A stretch of 64,000 nt of DNA. Source: Massospora cicadina. Its lineage: Eukaryota > Entomophthoromycota > Entomophthoromycetes > Entomophthorales > Entomophthoraceae. The notes under the pieces were generated by a model. It was not told the origin of the DNA and did not search any database. It saw only the letters and a list, made by a program, of their open reading frames with translations. The position numbers and the translations under genes are program-made. This document shows, piece after piece, positions 47,021-58,619 of this stretch (position 1 is its first letter; each line of letters starts with the position of its first letter). The stretch covers positions 1 through 64,000 of the forward strand of contig JAKSZP010009559.1 in NCBI GenBank assembly GCA_022478985.1. The letters are read 5' to 3'.

Positions 47021-48350
47021 CATACTAAGTACTTTTTTCTCTGAATTTTCCAATAGTTTATTTTTTCTCATTTGTCAATCTTTTCCTTTTTTTATCTTTC
47101 CTTTTTACTTTTATAGGAATAACTTTGTATTTTATTAATCACATGACCATCTTTGACATTTTTAATCATCAGGCGTTTGTTGCTGATATAATATATATTC
47201 TCAAATGGCCCCAACTATAATGAATCTTACTTATTTCAGCGACTATATCAATGAGTGTAACAATAGACAATTTTTTCTCCATCTGGGAAATTCCATCAGG
47301 TTTGTTCAAACCTTATCTTCAGTTTTCTTATCTTAAACACTTCTTTCTATTGCTTATGAAAAGCTTTAGATTAAGGTCCATATTATGTTTATAAGCTGAT
47401 TCAAGTGTTTATCCGCATTCATCCCCAGAGTCAGTTTCAACACTGGATAGAGAATAATCAGATGTGCTGCCTTTCAATTATACAATAGCTTGAATGGCAT
47501 TTTCCACAACTCCAAGTGAAAACTGATATCATACACAAAGGTCATCTAACTTAAATAAGACACACGTGATGACACCTTATCTGTGACCAGTTTCTTTAGC
47601 ATAGCATCCAGCGTACCATTTAATCATTTGACAATCTCATTCATTTTAGGCCAATATGGTGCAGACACCACCACTTTGATCCTCATTATGTCTTAACTGG
47701 TGAATTCTGAAGGAGGTAGATTTCATCCCATAATTTCTCAAAAGCACCTGAGGATACCTGTATCAGTATATCACCTGCTCTAAGATGATACTCGTGGTAC
47801 TCATTGCATCCACTCAGTTGAAAAGCTCAGGTTTTGACCCACCTCATAAGGTTGTTAATTGCTAATATGATGTAATACACTCCACCTGTGCTCAAATTCA
47901 ATGGTCTCATTACGTCAATTGAGACCATATGTCAAGAAAATTATGTTTAATGAATTGGTAATTTGTCACATTCTTATGCAATTTATGGAGTTGACACTTC
48001 ATGAAACAGGAAAAGAAATTGGCAACGTGAAAACTTAACAAATCCTAATGATACTATTAATGGATGTGTTCAAATATTTTCATCAATCCTCTATGGCCAA
48101 CAACCTTGTATATGGCCCAGATATTATATGCTCAATCTGAAGAATTTACAAACAAAAGCTTCTTGTCTTCTATTATTTTAAAGAATTGACCATTGATGAT
48201 TTCCATCATCTCCATTTCTTTTACAACGCAGTTTAAATTTTATAAGCTGCATCATGTAGCTCTTTTTAAATAATTTGGCTAATTAGGTCATCAGCCAAAA
48301 CTATGCAAAGCAAGATTGGTTGGTAAAATATCTAATCCATTAGCATTCTG
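47021..48350 (-). pseudogene. pol: Integrase of E4
   Basis: After LINE B2 the E4 pol resumes. Minus frames near 47860-47940 give MVSIDVMRPLNLSTGGVYYI and ISN-NLMRWVKT-like text (core first Asp). A region near 47640 carries the equivalent of YWPKMNEIVK, and C-terminal text reads DGISQMEKKLSIVTLID-like near 47270. The HHCC region is near 48060-48180. Very AT-rich and riddled with stops. Confidence 0.55.
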
Positions 48351-48740
48351 ATTTTATTTCCTGATCAATGCTTTATCTCAGAGTCATATATATGTAACTT
48401 TAAAGCCCACATCACCAATCTCCCATCTGGTTCTTTCAGAAAGTAAAGCCACTGTTAAAAGGCTTGGTCAGTCATGACCTTGAAATGCATTCTGTGAATG
48501 TAGATGTAAAATTTCTTTTTAGAAATAGATTACCACAAGACATTATTGCTTTATGTCTGTATAGTTTTTTGGCCTTCAAAAATTATGGCAATGTAAGCTA
48601 CAGGATGTTCTTCCCCATTTTTTCAACTTGACAGAAAACGGCTCTTATCGCCTTCAATGATCCATCTGATTGGATAATGAATGTTTTTTTAAAACCTTGA
48701 TATTTCATAATTTGACTTCATATATATTATTCTATAGCAT
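48351..48740 (-). pseudogene. pol: RNase H of E4
   Basis: Minus frames show KVMTDQAFQQWLYFLKEPDG and RLVMWALKLHIYDS-like text (48380-48490), the tether plus H-N-A-D-x-L motif near 48330, and VAYIAIIFEGQK near 48580. It is placed correctly between RT and integrase. Confidence 0.65.
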
Positions 48741-49640
48741 GTCAAGGAGTTCTATCCTTTGCTGTTCCAAACTAGTCCCAATATTGGATCCTTTAAGAAG
48801 TAAAATAGCAGATTGACCTTCTTTACAAAATTCTTAATGAATTGAGTGATAATAGCTAACCATTCCCAAACAAACCTGAACATCGTGAATGCTTTTAGGA
48901 ATCAACATCTGTTTGATCGTTTCCACCTTCTGTACTTGAGGTTTGAGCCCATCAGCGTTAATCCTAAATCCAAGGTTTTCTAGTTTCTCCTTTATGAAAT
49001 GGAATTTTTGCAGTTTTATCTTGAAGATTTGCTAAAGCCAGTCTTGTAGATATTTCTCCAAGGTGATGTAGATGATCTGTGAATGTTCAGCTAGACAAAT
49101 CGATATTGTCCACAGAGACCAGGGAACAAGATTAAAACTTGGATCTGATAAAATTATGTACTTTGCACACTGGAACATTGTGGGGGCATTGCACTAGCCT
49201 TGAGGCACCTCGTTGGCTGGTATAACCCCTGTGCCATGATTATGGCACAATTCTCTTGAACTCTGGTTGCATATCTATTTGCCAGTAGCCAGAGATCAAA
49301 TCCAAGGTGGAGAAAAATATGGCTCCTCCTAATCGATCTAGCACATCATTATTTCTTGGCAGTGAACAAATCCTACTTTTTTAATTTGTTCAAACAATGG
49401 TAATCAATTATGATTTGATTTAAACCATCTTTCTTTTTAATTTTCAATATAAGACTCGCTCATGGGCTGTATGATGGCTCAAGCACCTGTGCTTTACCAA
49501 TTTCTCAATTTCTTCAGCAATTACTGACTCTGCTTTTCAAGACTTCTGAATAAGTCTCATTTAAAATTAATTCATCCTCTCTTGTCTTAAACTCTATGCA
49601 ATACATCTTTTGCGCACCCCATATCATGGTTGTTCATGTA
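48741..49640 (-). pseudogene. pol: Reverse transcriptase of E4
   Basis: Pieces in order: IVIDYHCLNKLKK near 49390, DRLGGAIFFSTLDLISGYWQ near 49310 (block A), LPRGLVQCPHNVPV near 49195, VDNIDLSS-like text near 49100 (active-site region decayed), LQKFHFIKEKLENLGFRINA (~48990) and KSIHDVQVCLGMVSYYHSIH (~48870). Multiple stops. Confidence 0.65.
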
Positions 49641-50165
49641 AAAATAGCTTGGTACTTCGCAAACAAGGCCAAAACTTCATACTTCTGGACCTTCATAAAA
49701 CTGGCTAACTGAGCACTTTTAATTAACATATGGATATTACATAAAATCATTTAGGTAGCCCTAACTTATCAAACTCAAAAAACTTGTGAAAGGAATAAAT
49801 TTTAGTTTCTGAATTATACTGGGCGAATAGAACCTGTTGCTGTTTGGTCTCCATTAGATATTTCCATAATTAGCCAAAAGGATACAAATTTGCCTATGAT
49901 TGTGGATTAAATACATGGGGCTACACAAGGTTTAATCCTCAAATGCTGCAAGTATTTAACCTCAACATACAGCTGCTTCAGGATCTTTAATGTCTGCCTG
50001 TTTCCCCGACTTTCTGCATTCTGGATTGGATTGTAACATCCTCTTTAAAACGGATAGGAATTTTACAATTATTGTTCACATATTTTAGTAACTTTTGGAC
50101 ACCTTTTCTGACCAAGTTGTACCCAGACAGGTAATATTCCGTCCTTGTATGCTATAGTGATAATA

Positions 50166-50530
50166 TTAATCCTTTTGCTGAGGGATGCCTACCCTTATCA
50201 TTGATAGATCAGCGGCAACGTCTGCCCCAGTGTTGACAATGTTTCCTTCAAAGTCACACTTGTCACCATACTCCCATATGAAATCAGTGACATTAAGAAT
50301 ATCGTCATTCTGGTTGTAAAGAACAATCGTCAGCGCTGACATAACCAAAGATTTAAACTGTAAAGGCAGGTTGCTAAAGGCTTTCAAGAAGTTTAGAGTT
50401 AAGGCTGACTGACACATATTGCTTCTGATGCTCTAAATCAGATTTGACCTTCAATCCTTTGACTAATTTAGTTGAGACAATGTTAATTGGCGCTCAACTG
50501 TCAATGATTTCCCTGATGAGGACTTGGTTC
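50166..50530 (-). pseudogene. Aspartic protease of E4
   Basis: An open stretch 50417-50166 contains TIVLYNQNDDILNVTDFIWE, the C-terminal protease motif. Upstream, near 50500, minus frames read EIIDSxAPINIVSTKLVKGL, so the active-site Asp-Ser is recognisable with a changed Gly. The spacer 49641-50165 holds no clear domain. Confidence 0.65.
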
Positions 50531-50790
50531 ATAAAAAATCTATAAATATCCCCTCAAAAAATAAGATAGATTTTTACTGCTTGTAGACCGGATTTGTTTG
50601 CCAAATCTTGGGTGTGAACTAGTTGGGCTAAAGTAACGGGAAAATTTTCTTTGGTAGTAATGATTATAATTATATGTTAACCTTATCTAAGTTGATATAG
50701 CAGGTCAGTTTCATTAATAACGTTTTGTACCTTATCAACTATTATTCAGACATATGGATGAACAACATCATTCAAGATTTTGGGGGGAAG

Positions 50791-50804
50791 GAAATACACT
50801 TTGA
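50791..50804 (+). repeat. Target-site duplication of short LINE insert, left
   Basis: GAAATACACTTTGA, identical to 51151-51164. Confidence 0.92.
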
Positions 50805-51150
50805 CGTTCACAGGAGCAGCGCCCACAATCCAAGAAGCCATCCATCGCTTCCACAGCCATATATTGGAACAATTCCAAGCATGGCTGTTTGGACACATGA
50901 CCCCCCATAACAGAAGGACAATCAATACATGGTTCCCCATAGGTTCCTATAGATAATCCTTTCATTCACACATGCTGCATTTAAGAATAAGCCAGCATAA
51001 CTCTCCTTCCCTACCGTCCTAGACTTGGTAATCCTGGAGACAACAAGAGGGGCCTTGAACCCTCTGGGGTGTCTTTAATTGTCAAATTTCATTAGCTTCC
51101 TCACTATATTGGAAGTGCTTGTCCCCTGGTTGATCTTCCCCAGATAATTA
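50805..51150 (+). mobile_element. 5'-truncated L1-like LINE insertion (346 bp)
   Basis: Plus-strand copy of the last ~345 bases of LINE B (matches B1 19430-19770 and B2 29700-30030), with the 3' end GTCCCCTGGTTGATCTTCCC. The flanking 14-bp duplication is perfect. 5' truncation plus a long duplication is the signature of target-primed reverse transcription. It interrupts E4 between protease and gag. The fragment codes for the last codons of ORF2 only. Confidence 0.93.
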
Positions 51151-51164
51151 GAAATACACTTTGA
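51151..51164 (+). repeat. Target-site duplication of short LINE insert, right
   Basis: GAAATACACTTTGA, partner of 50791-50804. Confidence 0.92.
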
Positions 51165-53500
51165 ATTTGATCTAGATAGCATATTTACATCTTGAAAACC
51201 TACTTTTGTGAAGAGGATCAGATATTGGTTCATCTGCAAATAGATCCAGCTTGTCTAAATCATAAGTTTTATCAGGGGAAACTTGATCATCTTCAGTTCT
51301 AGAATATCTCACATTTAAACTTCATGATCTTTTCCCTGGCCTCTGGGAGTTTCTTTTTTTCCTTGAGCTGAACTAGGTTACCTGATCCTTAGGCTTTCAT
51401 TATCCACAACTGTTGGCATAGTGTCCAGCTGGCCACACTTATTGCAAGTCAAACGTGGCTTTTTGGGGGGACTAGACCCTATAAACTGCTTTTCTGGATT
51501 CATCAATTATTGAAATCTCTGGATTTATCAAGAATTGGACCTAAGTATCGTTTGTTATTTGACTGATAATTCGGTTTATAAGTCCAATTTAGTGCATTGA
51601 AAGTCACTGACAACACCTTCAGATACTTTATAATTTGTTAAATGATATATCTACTAGTAAGAGAAGACGCCATTGCATGATGCAGGTCTCTGTAAGAGCA
51701 CAACGCATTTTGTGTGGTAATTCTTTCATGAAAATCGCTCATAGCATTAGATCTGCTAAGTATCTGAGCCTCTTCATAAAAACAATCAGCAAATGCAACC
51801 ACCGTTTCATCTTTCCTTGCTGGATACCTCTAATTCTTGTTTCCTCAGCAGACAAATTTCTCTGGGGTCCCTATTTCCTTAATTATTGCTTCTTTTAATA
51901 TTTAAAACTCTAATTTTGCCTTCAAAGAAAGTACAAACTGGATTTGAAACGCAGTTTCAAGTTAATTCATGATGGTAACAGCTTTCTTTTGATCTTAGTA
52001 AATATAAATGGTCATCTCAAAAAACTGGAAAAAAACAGGCGCGTTATCCTGAAAAAATGGATAAGTAATCATTCTCTTGAAATCTTTGACGATAATAAGT
52101 GCAATAAATCTACATGGTATGTAAATTAACGCTGGTGTAGTCTTGGGTGTTACTTCTGTAAGGGCCATGTTGGTTGGTGGTATATCCTGGATACATGGAG
52201 TAGCGTTCTTGGCACAACTTTCTATTTAAATAAAAGCCAATGCTTCCTCAAATAATTCCGCCTCATAATATTCATCCTGAGTGTAATTACATTGGAATCT
52301 TCAAGGTCATCTAAGTGTTTCTAAATTTTGTCTGTCAAACCTGCCATTACTGGTCATTTTCCTAAAATGATGGGTTTACTCTCTCTCCATTAATAGTGAT
52401 TCTCAAAGTTTCAACTTCCTTAAAAAAATTAAGCCTCTCTTTTTTTACATTGAATAAATATTCATACAACTCATAAGATTTTTGTTTATATACATTTTGT
52501 CACCTAACTTAATGATTTTGAACTTCAGTGAGTCCAATTCAGATTGAGTTACTAACTCTAAAGCATCTTTGTTAATGGACTATACTTCCATGTAAACTAA
52601 TCTATTTCAGCTCTCATCTTCTTAATCAAGCTTCTCAAATTGTTTTTACATATCTTTAACGGTGTTTTAATTACCCATCTTCCTTTGACAAATTCAAGAA
52701 TGATGGTGTGGGTATCAGTATTGGTGGCAATCATTGGTTCAGTTACAGCCCAAACTCATATCAAATAGCAATATTAGATTCAGCTACTTGCAATTTTTAT
52801 CCACATTGTGTTTCCACTGATGGTTAAACCTAAGTTGGTTTGTGTTCTCTTTGAAAATCAAATGAAGTTAAAAAGTTAGTTTGCCACCAAAGTCTTAATT
52901 TGAGCATACAAATAGTAAGCATACTGGGACCTAGAGTGCAACATTTCACATATCTGTCAAAAATGGGCATATAATTGCCACATCAACGCTTGCAGTTGGG
53001 AGCTGCCACTTTGTGTGTATGCAACCAAATTGGAGATCACCGCCTGCTATCAGGCTTGGATCTTTCTCATATTTTGTTTGTCAGCTATACATTTTTGTAA
53101 CATAATCACCAAGGTTGCCAATAGAACTTAAATAAACCAAAAGAGTTGAAAAATTCATGTGCATAAAAGTTAAAAATAATATTCTTGCTCTTCCTGATTC
53201 GTGGTGTGGTGAAAAAACCCACAGCTCTTATCCAGATTATTAGTGGGCAAAATATGAAATCCCCTTATAAGGATCTCAAAAAATCTGTCACATTTGTTTA
53301 GATTCGCTCCCAGGGTGGTTTGTAAATGGTCACTGCATTTTCAATCACATCAAAAGTCAATAGATGAATGTACTTAGTATTCACCAGAATACCCACCTCT
53401 AATTGGATATTTCCCTGGTGGGATGATGATGATCCTTCCTCCTGGCTTCTCATAAAGCTCTTTATTAAAGTACAATGGTGTTATTAAATTTACAAAAACT
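51165..53500 (-). pseudogene. gag: gag of E4
   Basis: A zinc-knuckle start TCNKCGQL is encoded near 51425-51455 (minus), its second half frameshifted. Capsid-like frames lie around 51650-52300 and an AT-rich Lys/Glu/Leu-rich region (52300-53500) corresponds to the coiled-coil N-terminus seen in E2. Too decayed to delimit domains. Confidence 0.5.
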
Positions 53501-53513
53501 TGACTCTTCCCCA

Positions 53514-53526
53514 GTAGTGAGCACTA
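53514..53526 (-). other. Primer-binding site of E4
   Basis: Minus strand TAGTGCTCACTAC, one change from the E3 site, two bases inside the 5' LTR. Confidence 0.7.
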
Positions 53527-54251
53527 AGTGTAAAAGCTCTTGAATCTACTGATGCACAGATTTACTTGAAATGTTCTTCCAAAATAAAATATAGATTCTT
53601 TGGTTGTATGAAGACAGCTACCCTAGTTGAGGATTGATTGTTAAGTAAATTCAGCCCTACTTTGGTGGATATTGATAATCTAAGTAACTTTGGTCTCACT
53701 CTGGCAATTAATCAGGATACAAGTAACATCATTCTCAATTTTAGTAGTTGCCACTTAGTAAGATGAGTTCTCTTCAACTAAAGGCAGATAAACAACAATA
53801 TACAATTCTAAGCTATAAGATATAGGATCAAAGGTGTATTTTTATTTTTGGAAAATTAGGGTATGTGCAGATGATAATATTGGAGAGTATGTGTTAGGGT
53901 AATTGTGGCAATCACAATGGTCTCAGAATGACTAGCTGATAAAAAGAGATATTGGTTCAATATCAGGAAAAAACTGCAGCTTTTTTCATTCTTAATAGCA
54001 TAATACATCACCATTTGATTTAGCCATAATCTCTGCTACTAAAGTTTGATTTTCCCATAAGTACTTTCTCTATCAAAGCTAAATACTCATATCCAAGATG
54101 TTGACAACAATCCTGAAAGAATGTAATTGTAACCACTGGATTTGGATCCTTTGTAAATTATGATTAAACATTCAATTGGTTTTAATCAATGAACAAATGA
54201 CATAACTAAACTATCACTTTGAAGCTAAATCTATAAGCTAAACCAAATAAA

Positions 54252-54267
54252 TGAACCTTTAAATAAA
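54252..54267 (+). repeat. Target-site duplication of SINE, left
   Basis: TGAACCTTTAAATAAA, identical to 54395-54410. Confidence 0.9.
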
Positions 54268-54394
54268 AGTATTTGAGGTGGGTCAACTTTGGAACAAATA
54301 TCCCACACCAAGAATTTTTCTAGCCAGTACAGGTTTCAAACTCAAAATCTGCACTAGGGGTGGAAGCAGTTTTACCCGCTCAGCTAACCACTCT
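54268..54394 (-). mobile_element. tRNA-derived SINE
   Basis: A 127-bp minus-strand insert with a perfect 16-bp duplication. A perfect polymerase III A box (TAGCTGAGCGGG, 54375-54386 minus) and a near-perfect B box (GTTTGAAAC, 54333-54341 minus) lie in a tRNA-like 5' region starting GAGTGGTTAGC. The 3' end (minus: GTTGACCCACCTCAAATAC) resembles the LINE tail. It is non-coding and would depend on a LINE for movement. Confidence 0.85.
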
Positions 54395-54410
54395 TGAACC
54401 TTTAAATAAA
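54395..54410 (+). repeat. Target-site duplication of SINE, right
   Basis: TGAACCTTTAAATAAA, partner of 54252-54267. Confidence 0.9.
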
Positions 54411-55119
54411 TCTAAGGATTTATTATAAAACTAACTTTTGCTTTGAAAGCTATAATTGAAGCCAAAATTGAGATTTTTAAGTAAAAACTGGCCACTCAAT
54501 AATTTTTTAAAATGTTAATGCTTTTAACGCCTGCTGCCCTGGCATGGGGCGGTGGTGCGCCGCCTGCTAGCACGTTTTAGCCGCCACCAAAACATGCCCA
54601 GAGTGGCTCCTCTAGCCCTCCTAATGACACCAGGTGTTATGTTCCACCTCAGGAATTGGCCCACCACCTCACAACCTTCCAGGCGTTGCTCTGGAGCCCT
54701 TTGGTGCTCCCTCAGAGCAAGCTGCGTTTCATCCTCTGGGTCAAACATGGGAATATTTTACCATATGCAAGTGCAACTATCATTGAGATGGCCATGGCAG
54801 TTTTCAAACCTGCCAGATATATTGGTTTTTGCCCTTTCAGGGGGTATTTTAACCTTATATTAATATCCAAGGCTGATGTGGTAGCAGAATCTGAGCTGCC
54901 AATTATTTTAAAAATATTTTGATCTCCACAGTTTGCACGCAGCTCCCTGATGAGGCCACTTAGGTGGTCTATTTTGTCAGGTTGCCTTCATTTCTCTCCC
55001 CTAAACTCCTTTTCCACAAATTGATGGAGAATTAGGCCAATTTATGGTGCAGTCCCCATTTTGCAATCCGTGGTTCCCAACATAATGAATCAGTTGGTTA
55101 GGTGTCAGACATTTACCTT

Positions 55120-55839
55120 TGTAGACTAAAGATAAGAATGCTGTAGGTCAAGTTCTGCCAAAAAAGGGAAATGTCGGCTATTTGCAATATTCCAATGTCA
55201 TTAAGAGCTCGTTTATTAAGATTAATAAAAAAATTGAGTAAATTGGCCAAAAGTCCCTGGCCAATTCTTAGTGGAACCCCATTAATCATTGAATCACCAG
55301 TTCGAAACCCATATGGGCATTAGTAAAATCAGCTGGTTGGATTACTCCAATCTCACCACGGACTTTGGGGGAATCATTGGAAGGCACTCCCCTGACCCCA
55401 ACAAAGTCCTTTAATGCACCTGCGCAGGGACCCCCCTTTTATAGGCTTGGCAGGGGTCCCCCAAGGTGCAAGAAATTTCTTGGGTAGTGATTGGCTCAAG
55501 TTTATAAAAATGCTACCTCATGGGTACATTTGGGCCAATCAGAATCCCGCTTCCTTCATTCTGCTGCCCTGATGCGAGTTCCCAAACTATGATACGTTGT
55601 TCCTGCATATTTCCTGATTTGGACTCATGAAGGCTATCCCAAACATATTCCCAAATTCCCCCTTGACCTTCAAAGTTACTTTATATACTAGATAGTCAGA
55701 AAGAGAATCATCGTTTTTTTCCTTTATTGCTCTCTTAATAAAACATAAAGATCCAATTTTTATTAGCGCTTTATAATTAACCTTATTTTATTAAAACTTT
55801 TTTTGGAAACCAGCCGGCGTGAAGCACCAGTGAGCAACA
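55120..55839 (+). repeat. LTR of an E1-type gypsy with a sliver of internal sequence
   Basis: The LTR (55172-55839) matches the E1 LTRs (CCCTTTTATAGGCTTGGCAG against CCTTTTTATAGGCTTAGCGG; GGATTGGCT against TGATTGGCT). About 50 bases before it (CAAAAAAGGGAAA next to the TG) match the E1 polypurine-tract region, so it is a 3' LTR with truncated internal sequence rather than a clean solo LTR. Confidence 0.75.
55292..55371 (-). mobile_element. Short tRNA-like SINE insert in the LTR
   Basis: An 80-bp insert absent from the other E1-type LTRs, flanked by AATCATTG (55284-55291, 55372-55379). The minus strand shows an A-box-like TGGTGAGATTGG (55347-55358) and a B-box-like GGGTTTCGAACTGG (~55297-55310) at tRNA spacing. 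It could be a tRNA-derived insert lacking a LINE tail. Confidence 0.65.
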
Positions 55840-57193
55840 ATTTAGCTGATTTCCCAATTTGGGCCTCATGCCTTTGCAACAATCTGCTCTTTCCATTGTG
55901 ACACCCACCTCACAATTCCCCCTACCCCATAACTGTGGTTAGATCTTTTCCCTGATTACCCAATCTAGACGCATGTTAAGAATGGCCATGCCATTTGCCC
56001 CTTGTACTATGAACTTGACAATTGAAGCACAAGTGCCCTGGAGTTTCCGCCTCCTCCAATTCTGCCGCTCTTCCTCTGGTGTTGGCTCAGCTGCAGCCAC
56101 GCTCAAATTTTTTAAGTGGACTTGATTCTTCCACCCCTCAACCTCAGTGAATTCTGGCACAGCTTCCAAAGATACATCCAATCAGAAATTTAAATTTTTA
56201 ATATTTGGTCAAACTTTGGCAACCTGAGCCAATGGCTGAAACAGTTTCAGCTGAACTGCCATAGTTAACAGTTCATGGCCAATCAGGCGCAGCCAACCTG
56301 CCAACTCAGGTGGCTGGGCCAGCTATAGCCAAAAAATTCCTTTTAAGTGTCTTGATTGGATTGATGATAGTGACCAGCCATATAATGTTAAACTGGATTT
56401 CCCGTTGGAGATTTTTGTCAATCCTCCAAATTTAAGCCCCCACCATTTTTCCCCTAAAAATGGTTATTCCTTAAACGTATTTTAAGATGACATTTAAACT
56501 CGCTACTGCCACTAAAACATCCTACTCCACCAGCAACTCCATGGGGCAATGTAACCCCTGGTTGAAGCTATTCCTATCCCCAATTTCCCCCATGATTTTG
56601 ATTTGGATGCAAAATATGAGATTGAGGAGCTTGATTTTAGTGCGAGCCACACTTACAGTGATGTGGAAAAAACTTCTCTTTTCAAACCAAATTATCCCCA
56701 AACCCACCAGCGCATTAAGCCATTATCTTGTATGACAGCTCTCATCACTTTTTCTAAGCATTAGCTTGCTCAATATATAGGCAATGGACACTGTAGGCCT
56801 CATTAATGTAGAAAACCTCAAACTATACCTCCTTATGCCACATAACGCTGATGCCCTAATTCCTATGTTATCTGCTATGGTCCGCCAGCCAAAGCGGGCG
56901 CTGGAAAAATTTTACATAAATCTTCCTCACCAAAATGATATGACTTCCTAGGCTGATGCTTAGGGTCTATAATAGGATTTTTCTATTATTATAATCCCTT
57001 TATTTGGCATATTCAATTATAAAAAAGTGTGGTGGCTCCCCCTTTTGGGTTGAGCACAACTAGTGCAATAAATAAATAAATCTTAAATATTCACGGGCTA
57101 GATAGTGTTATCAAGCTTTCCTTTTCAATAACATTCACTTTAGGAATATGGTTCAATTCAAACAGCACAATTTGATAATCAATACCAGGTGAG

Positions 57194-58540
57194 ATGAGTA
57201 TGAATAATAAAGCAAAGTATTGGGCAAATGCGGTAAAGGGCAGCGGACCCAGACCTGCACCGCCCAAAGGTACCAAGCGCGCAGGTACAAATGAAAATAT
57301 CAGTATAAACAAAAAACCTGAGATGGTGAACCCCGTGGTTTTCATGAATTTTTTGGTAAAATACTGCAGTTATATGAAAGTTTTCACTCACATCCACTGT
57401 CATTGGTGAAACATGGGATACATTTTCCTGAACATAGAAATACTGAAAATGTGGGAAGAGTTTGGCGAAGTCCAACATAAATTTTTCCCGCATGCAGTTT
57501 ACTTAAAAACCCATACTATCCACAAAGGTTGGGTAGACCTTGAGTTCAAAAACTGCAGAAGAAGCAATTGAAGCAGCAAAGGTCAGAGAGTTACTCAACC
57601 TTTCCCGACTGTCAGCATTTAATATTGACCAAATGCACTTATTGGACAGAATCCAAAGATATTTTCACAATTTTCAATTACCTTCTGACTACAATAGCGT
57701 GCACAGTAGTTGAAAGACATCTCCGAGAAGGCTTTCAAGCCTATTGAGAAATTAAACAAATTGAGATGCAAAGATTCCAGTTGATGCCAACCCTTAGCAC
57801 TGGGAAGGCAATCACAATTATTTTCCTGAACCAGGAGGTAGTGGAAAGTATCACAAACTCCCCCACATCACATCCTTCCCCATTGATGGGGAAAAATCCC
57901 AACTGTTCAAGCAACAGTGCAAAGCGCACCCCCATATGTAACCACTGCCAGGCCTTTGGGCATAAGTTTCATGCTTGCCCCATAAAAGAAGGCCTGAGAG
58001 AAAGGAATTCTGTGTGGACGAAATGGGCGAAGATGACTCAGAGTAAGCTGAAATCACGGATACAACACAAGCATTAAAATGGGATAACACAGGCAATATA
58101 ATATAATTGACCCAATTTCCCCAAAAGAACGAAAAATAATCAAATAAGCTTTCAAGTTAGCCGTGGCCAATGCAAAGGCCTCAGTGGAATCATCCATATC
58201 ACCTGAACAGATCCAGGAAGACATGGATGAAATTAAATCAATGAACCAATCAAATCCTGTAGAAAACCAAACAACCAATCCGTACAGATAAGATTCAGTG
58301 AAACCCAATTTAGAAATAAATGCAGCAAAACTGAGGTTCAGCGCACCCTTCAAAATTGCAGAACATAACCCAATCAGGAATGAAAATCAACAATGGAATG
58401 CACAAGAAAATAATGCGGCCAATAAGAGCACCAAATGCGCCACAATTGTAGCTTGAAACCAAGAAAAGCCAAGAGAAGAGCAAAAACAGCGGCAATGAAA
58501 GGGGCAGAATATACCCCATCTCCTACTCATGGTTATGCTC
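57194..58540 (+). pseudogene. LINE B3 ORF1
   Basis: Start MSMNNKAKYWANAVKGSGPR at 57194. The RRM-like region follows around 57660-57790 and the knuckle CNHCQAFGHKFHAC near 57938-57980. An acidic/Lys-rich tail ends near the frame PRKAKRRAKTAAMKGAEYTP (~58500). Co-linear with B1 and B2; stops and shifts present. Confidence 0.8.
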
Positions 58541-58619
58541 TCCACAGCAGAGGTGCATTGGAGAGTAATGTGAGTGAGGTAGTAGGGCTGGGGGCCCTGC
58601 TAACTGCTCCTGAGGCGCA

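Larger units (their letters stand above)
20412..54508 (-). mobile_element. Ty3/gypsy LTR retrotransposon E4 (host of E3, LINE B2 and others)
   Basis: A minus-strand gypsy whose parts are spread over 34 kb: 3' LTR 20412-21039 (cut by EX), polypurine tract 21040-21053, antisense region 21054-21811 and 29216-29669, pol 47021-50520, gag 51165-53500, primer-binding site 53514-53526 and 5' LTR 53529-~54508. Later insertions are E3, LINE B2 with its nested load, and a short LINE at 50805-51150. Removing them leaves a co-linear gypsy of ordinary order. Confidence 0.75.
53529..54508 (-). repeat. 5' LTR of E4 (contains a SINE)
   Basis: Partner of 20412-21039 with the extra left part that EX removed from the other copy. 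It includes a SINE at 54268-54394. The right end is estimated by alignment, as the terminal TG/CA is decayed. Confidence 0.6.
54511..56935 (+). pseudogene. ORF1-like protein of copy 4
   Basis: Near the start are TPAALAWGGGAPPAS and NGS/SSSPPND, then HGNILPYASATIIEMAMAVF, KPARYIGFCPFRGYFNLILI and KADVVAESELPIIL, homologous in order to copy 3 (YGRLFPYADKAI; FRPFKGYFDVGF; TPLIY). After the LTR the frame continues with a Pro/Ser-rich region and the C-terminal block VENLKLYLLMPHNADALIPM (~56800). The knuckle is not recognisable. Stops and shifts are numerous. Confidence 0.7.
54509..57085 (+). mobile_element. ORF1-only retroposon, copy 4 (divergent subfamily, plus strand)
   Basis: Plus-strand relative of copies 1-3, split by a type-E1 LTR at 55172-55839. 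The 3' end carries TTGGGTTGAGCACAACTAGT and (AATAAAT)n. It matches the fragment at 10435-10800, so this subfamily has at least two copies. No RT is present. The 5' leader is missing; E4 may have inserted at its start. Confidence 0.75.
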
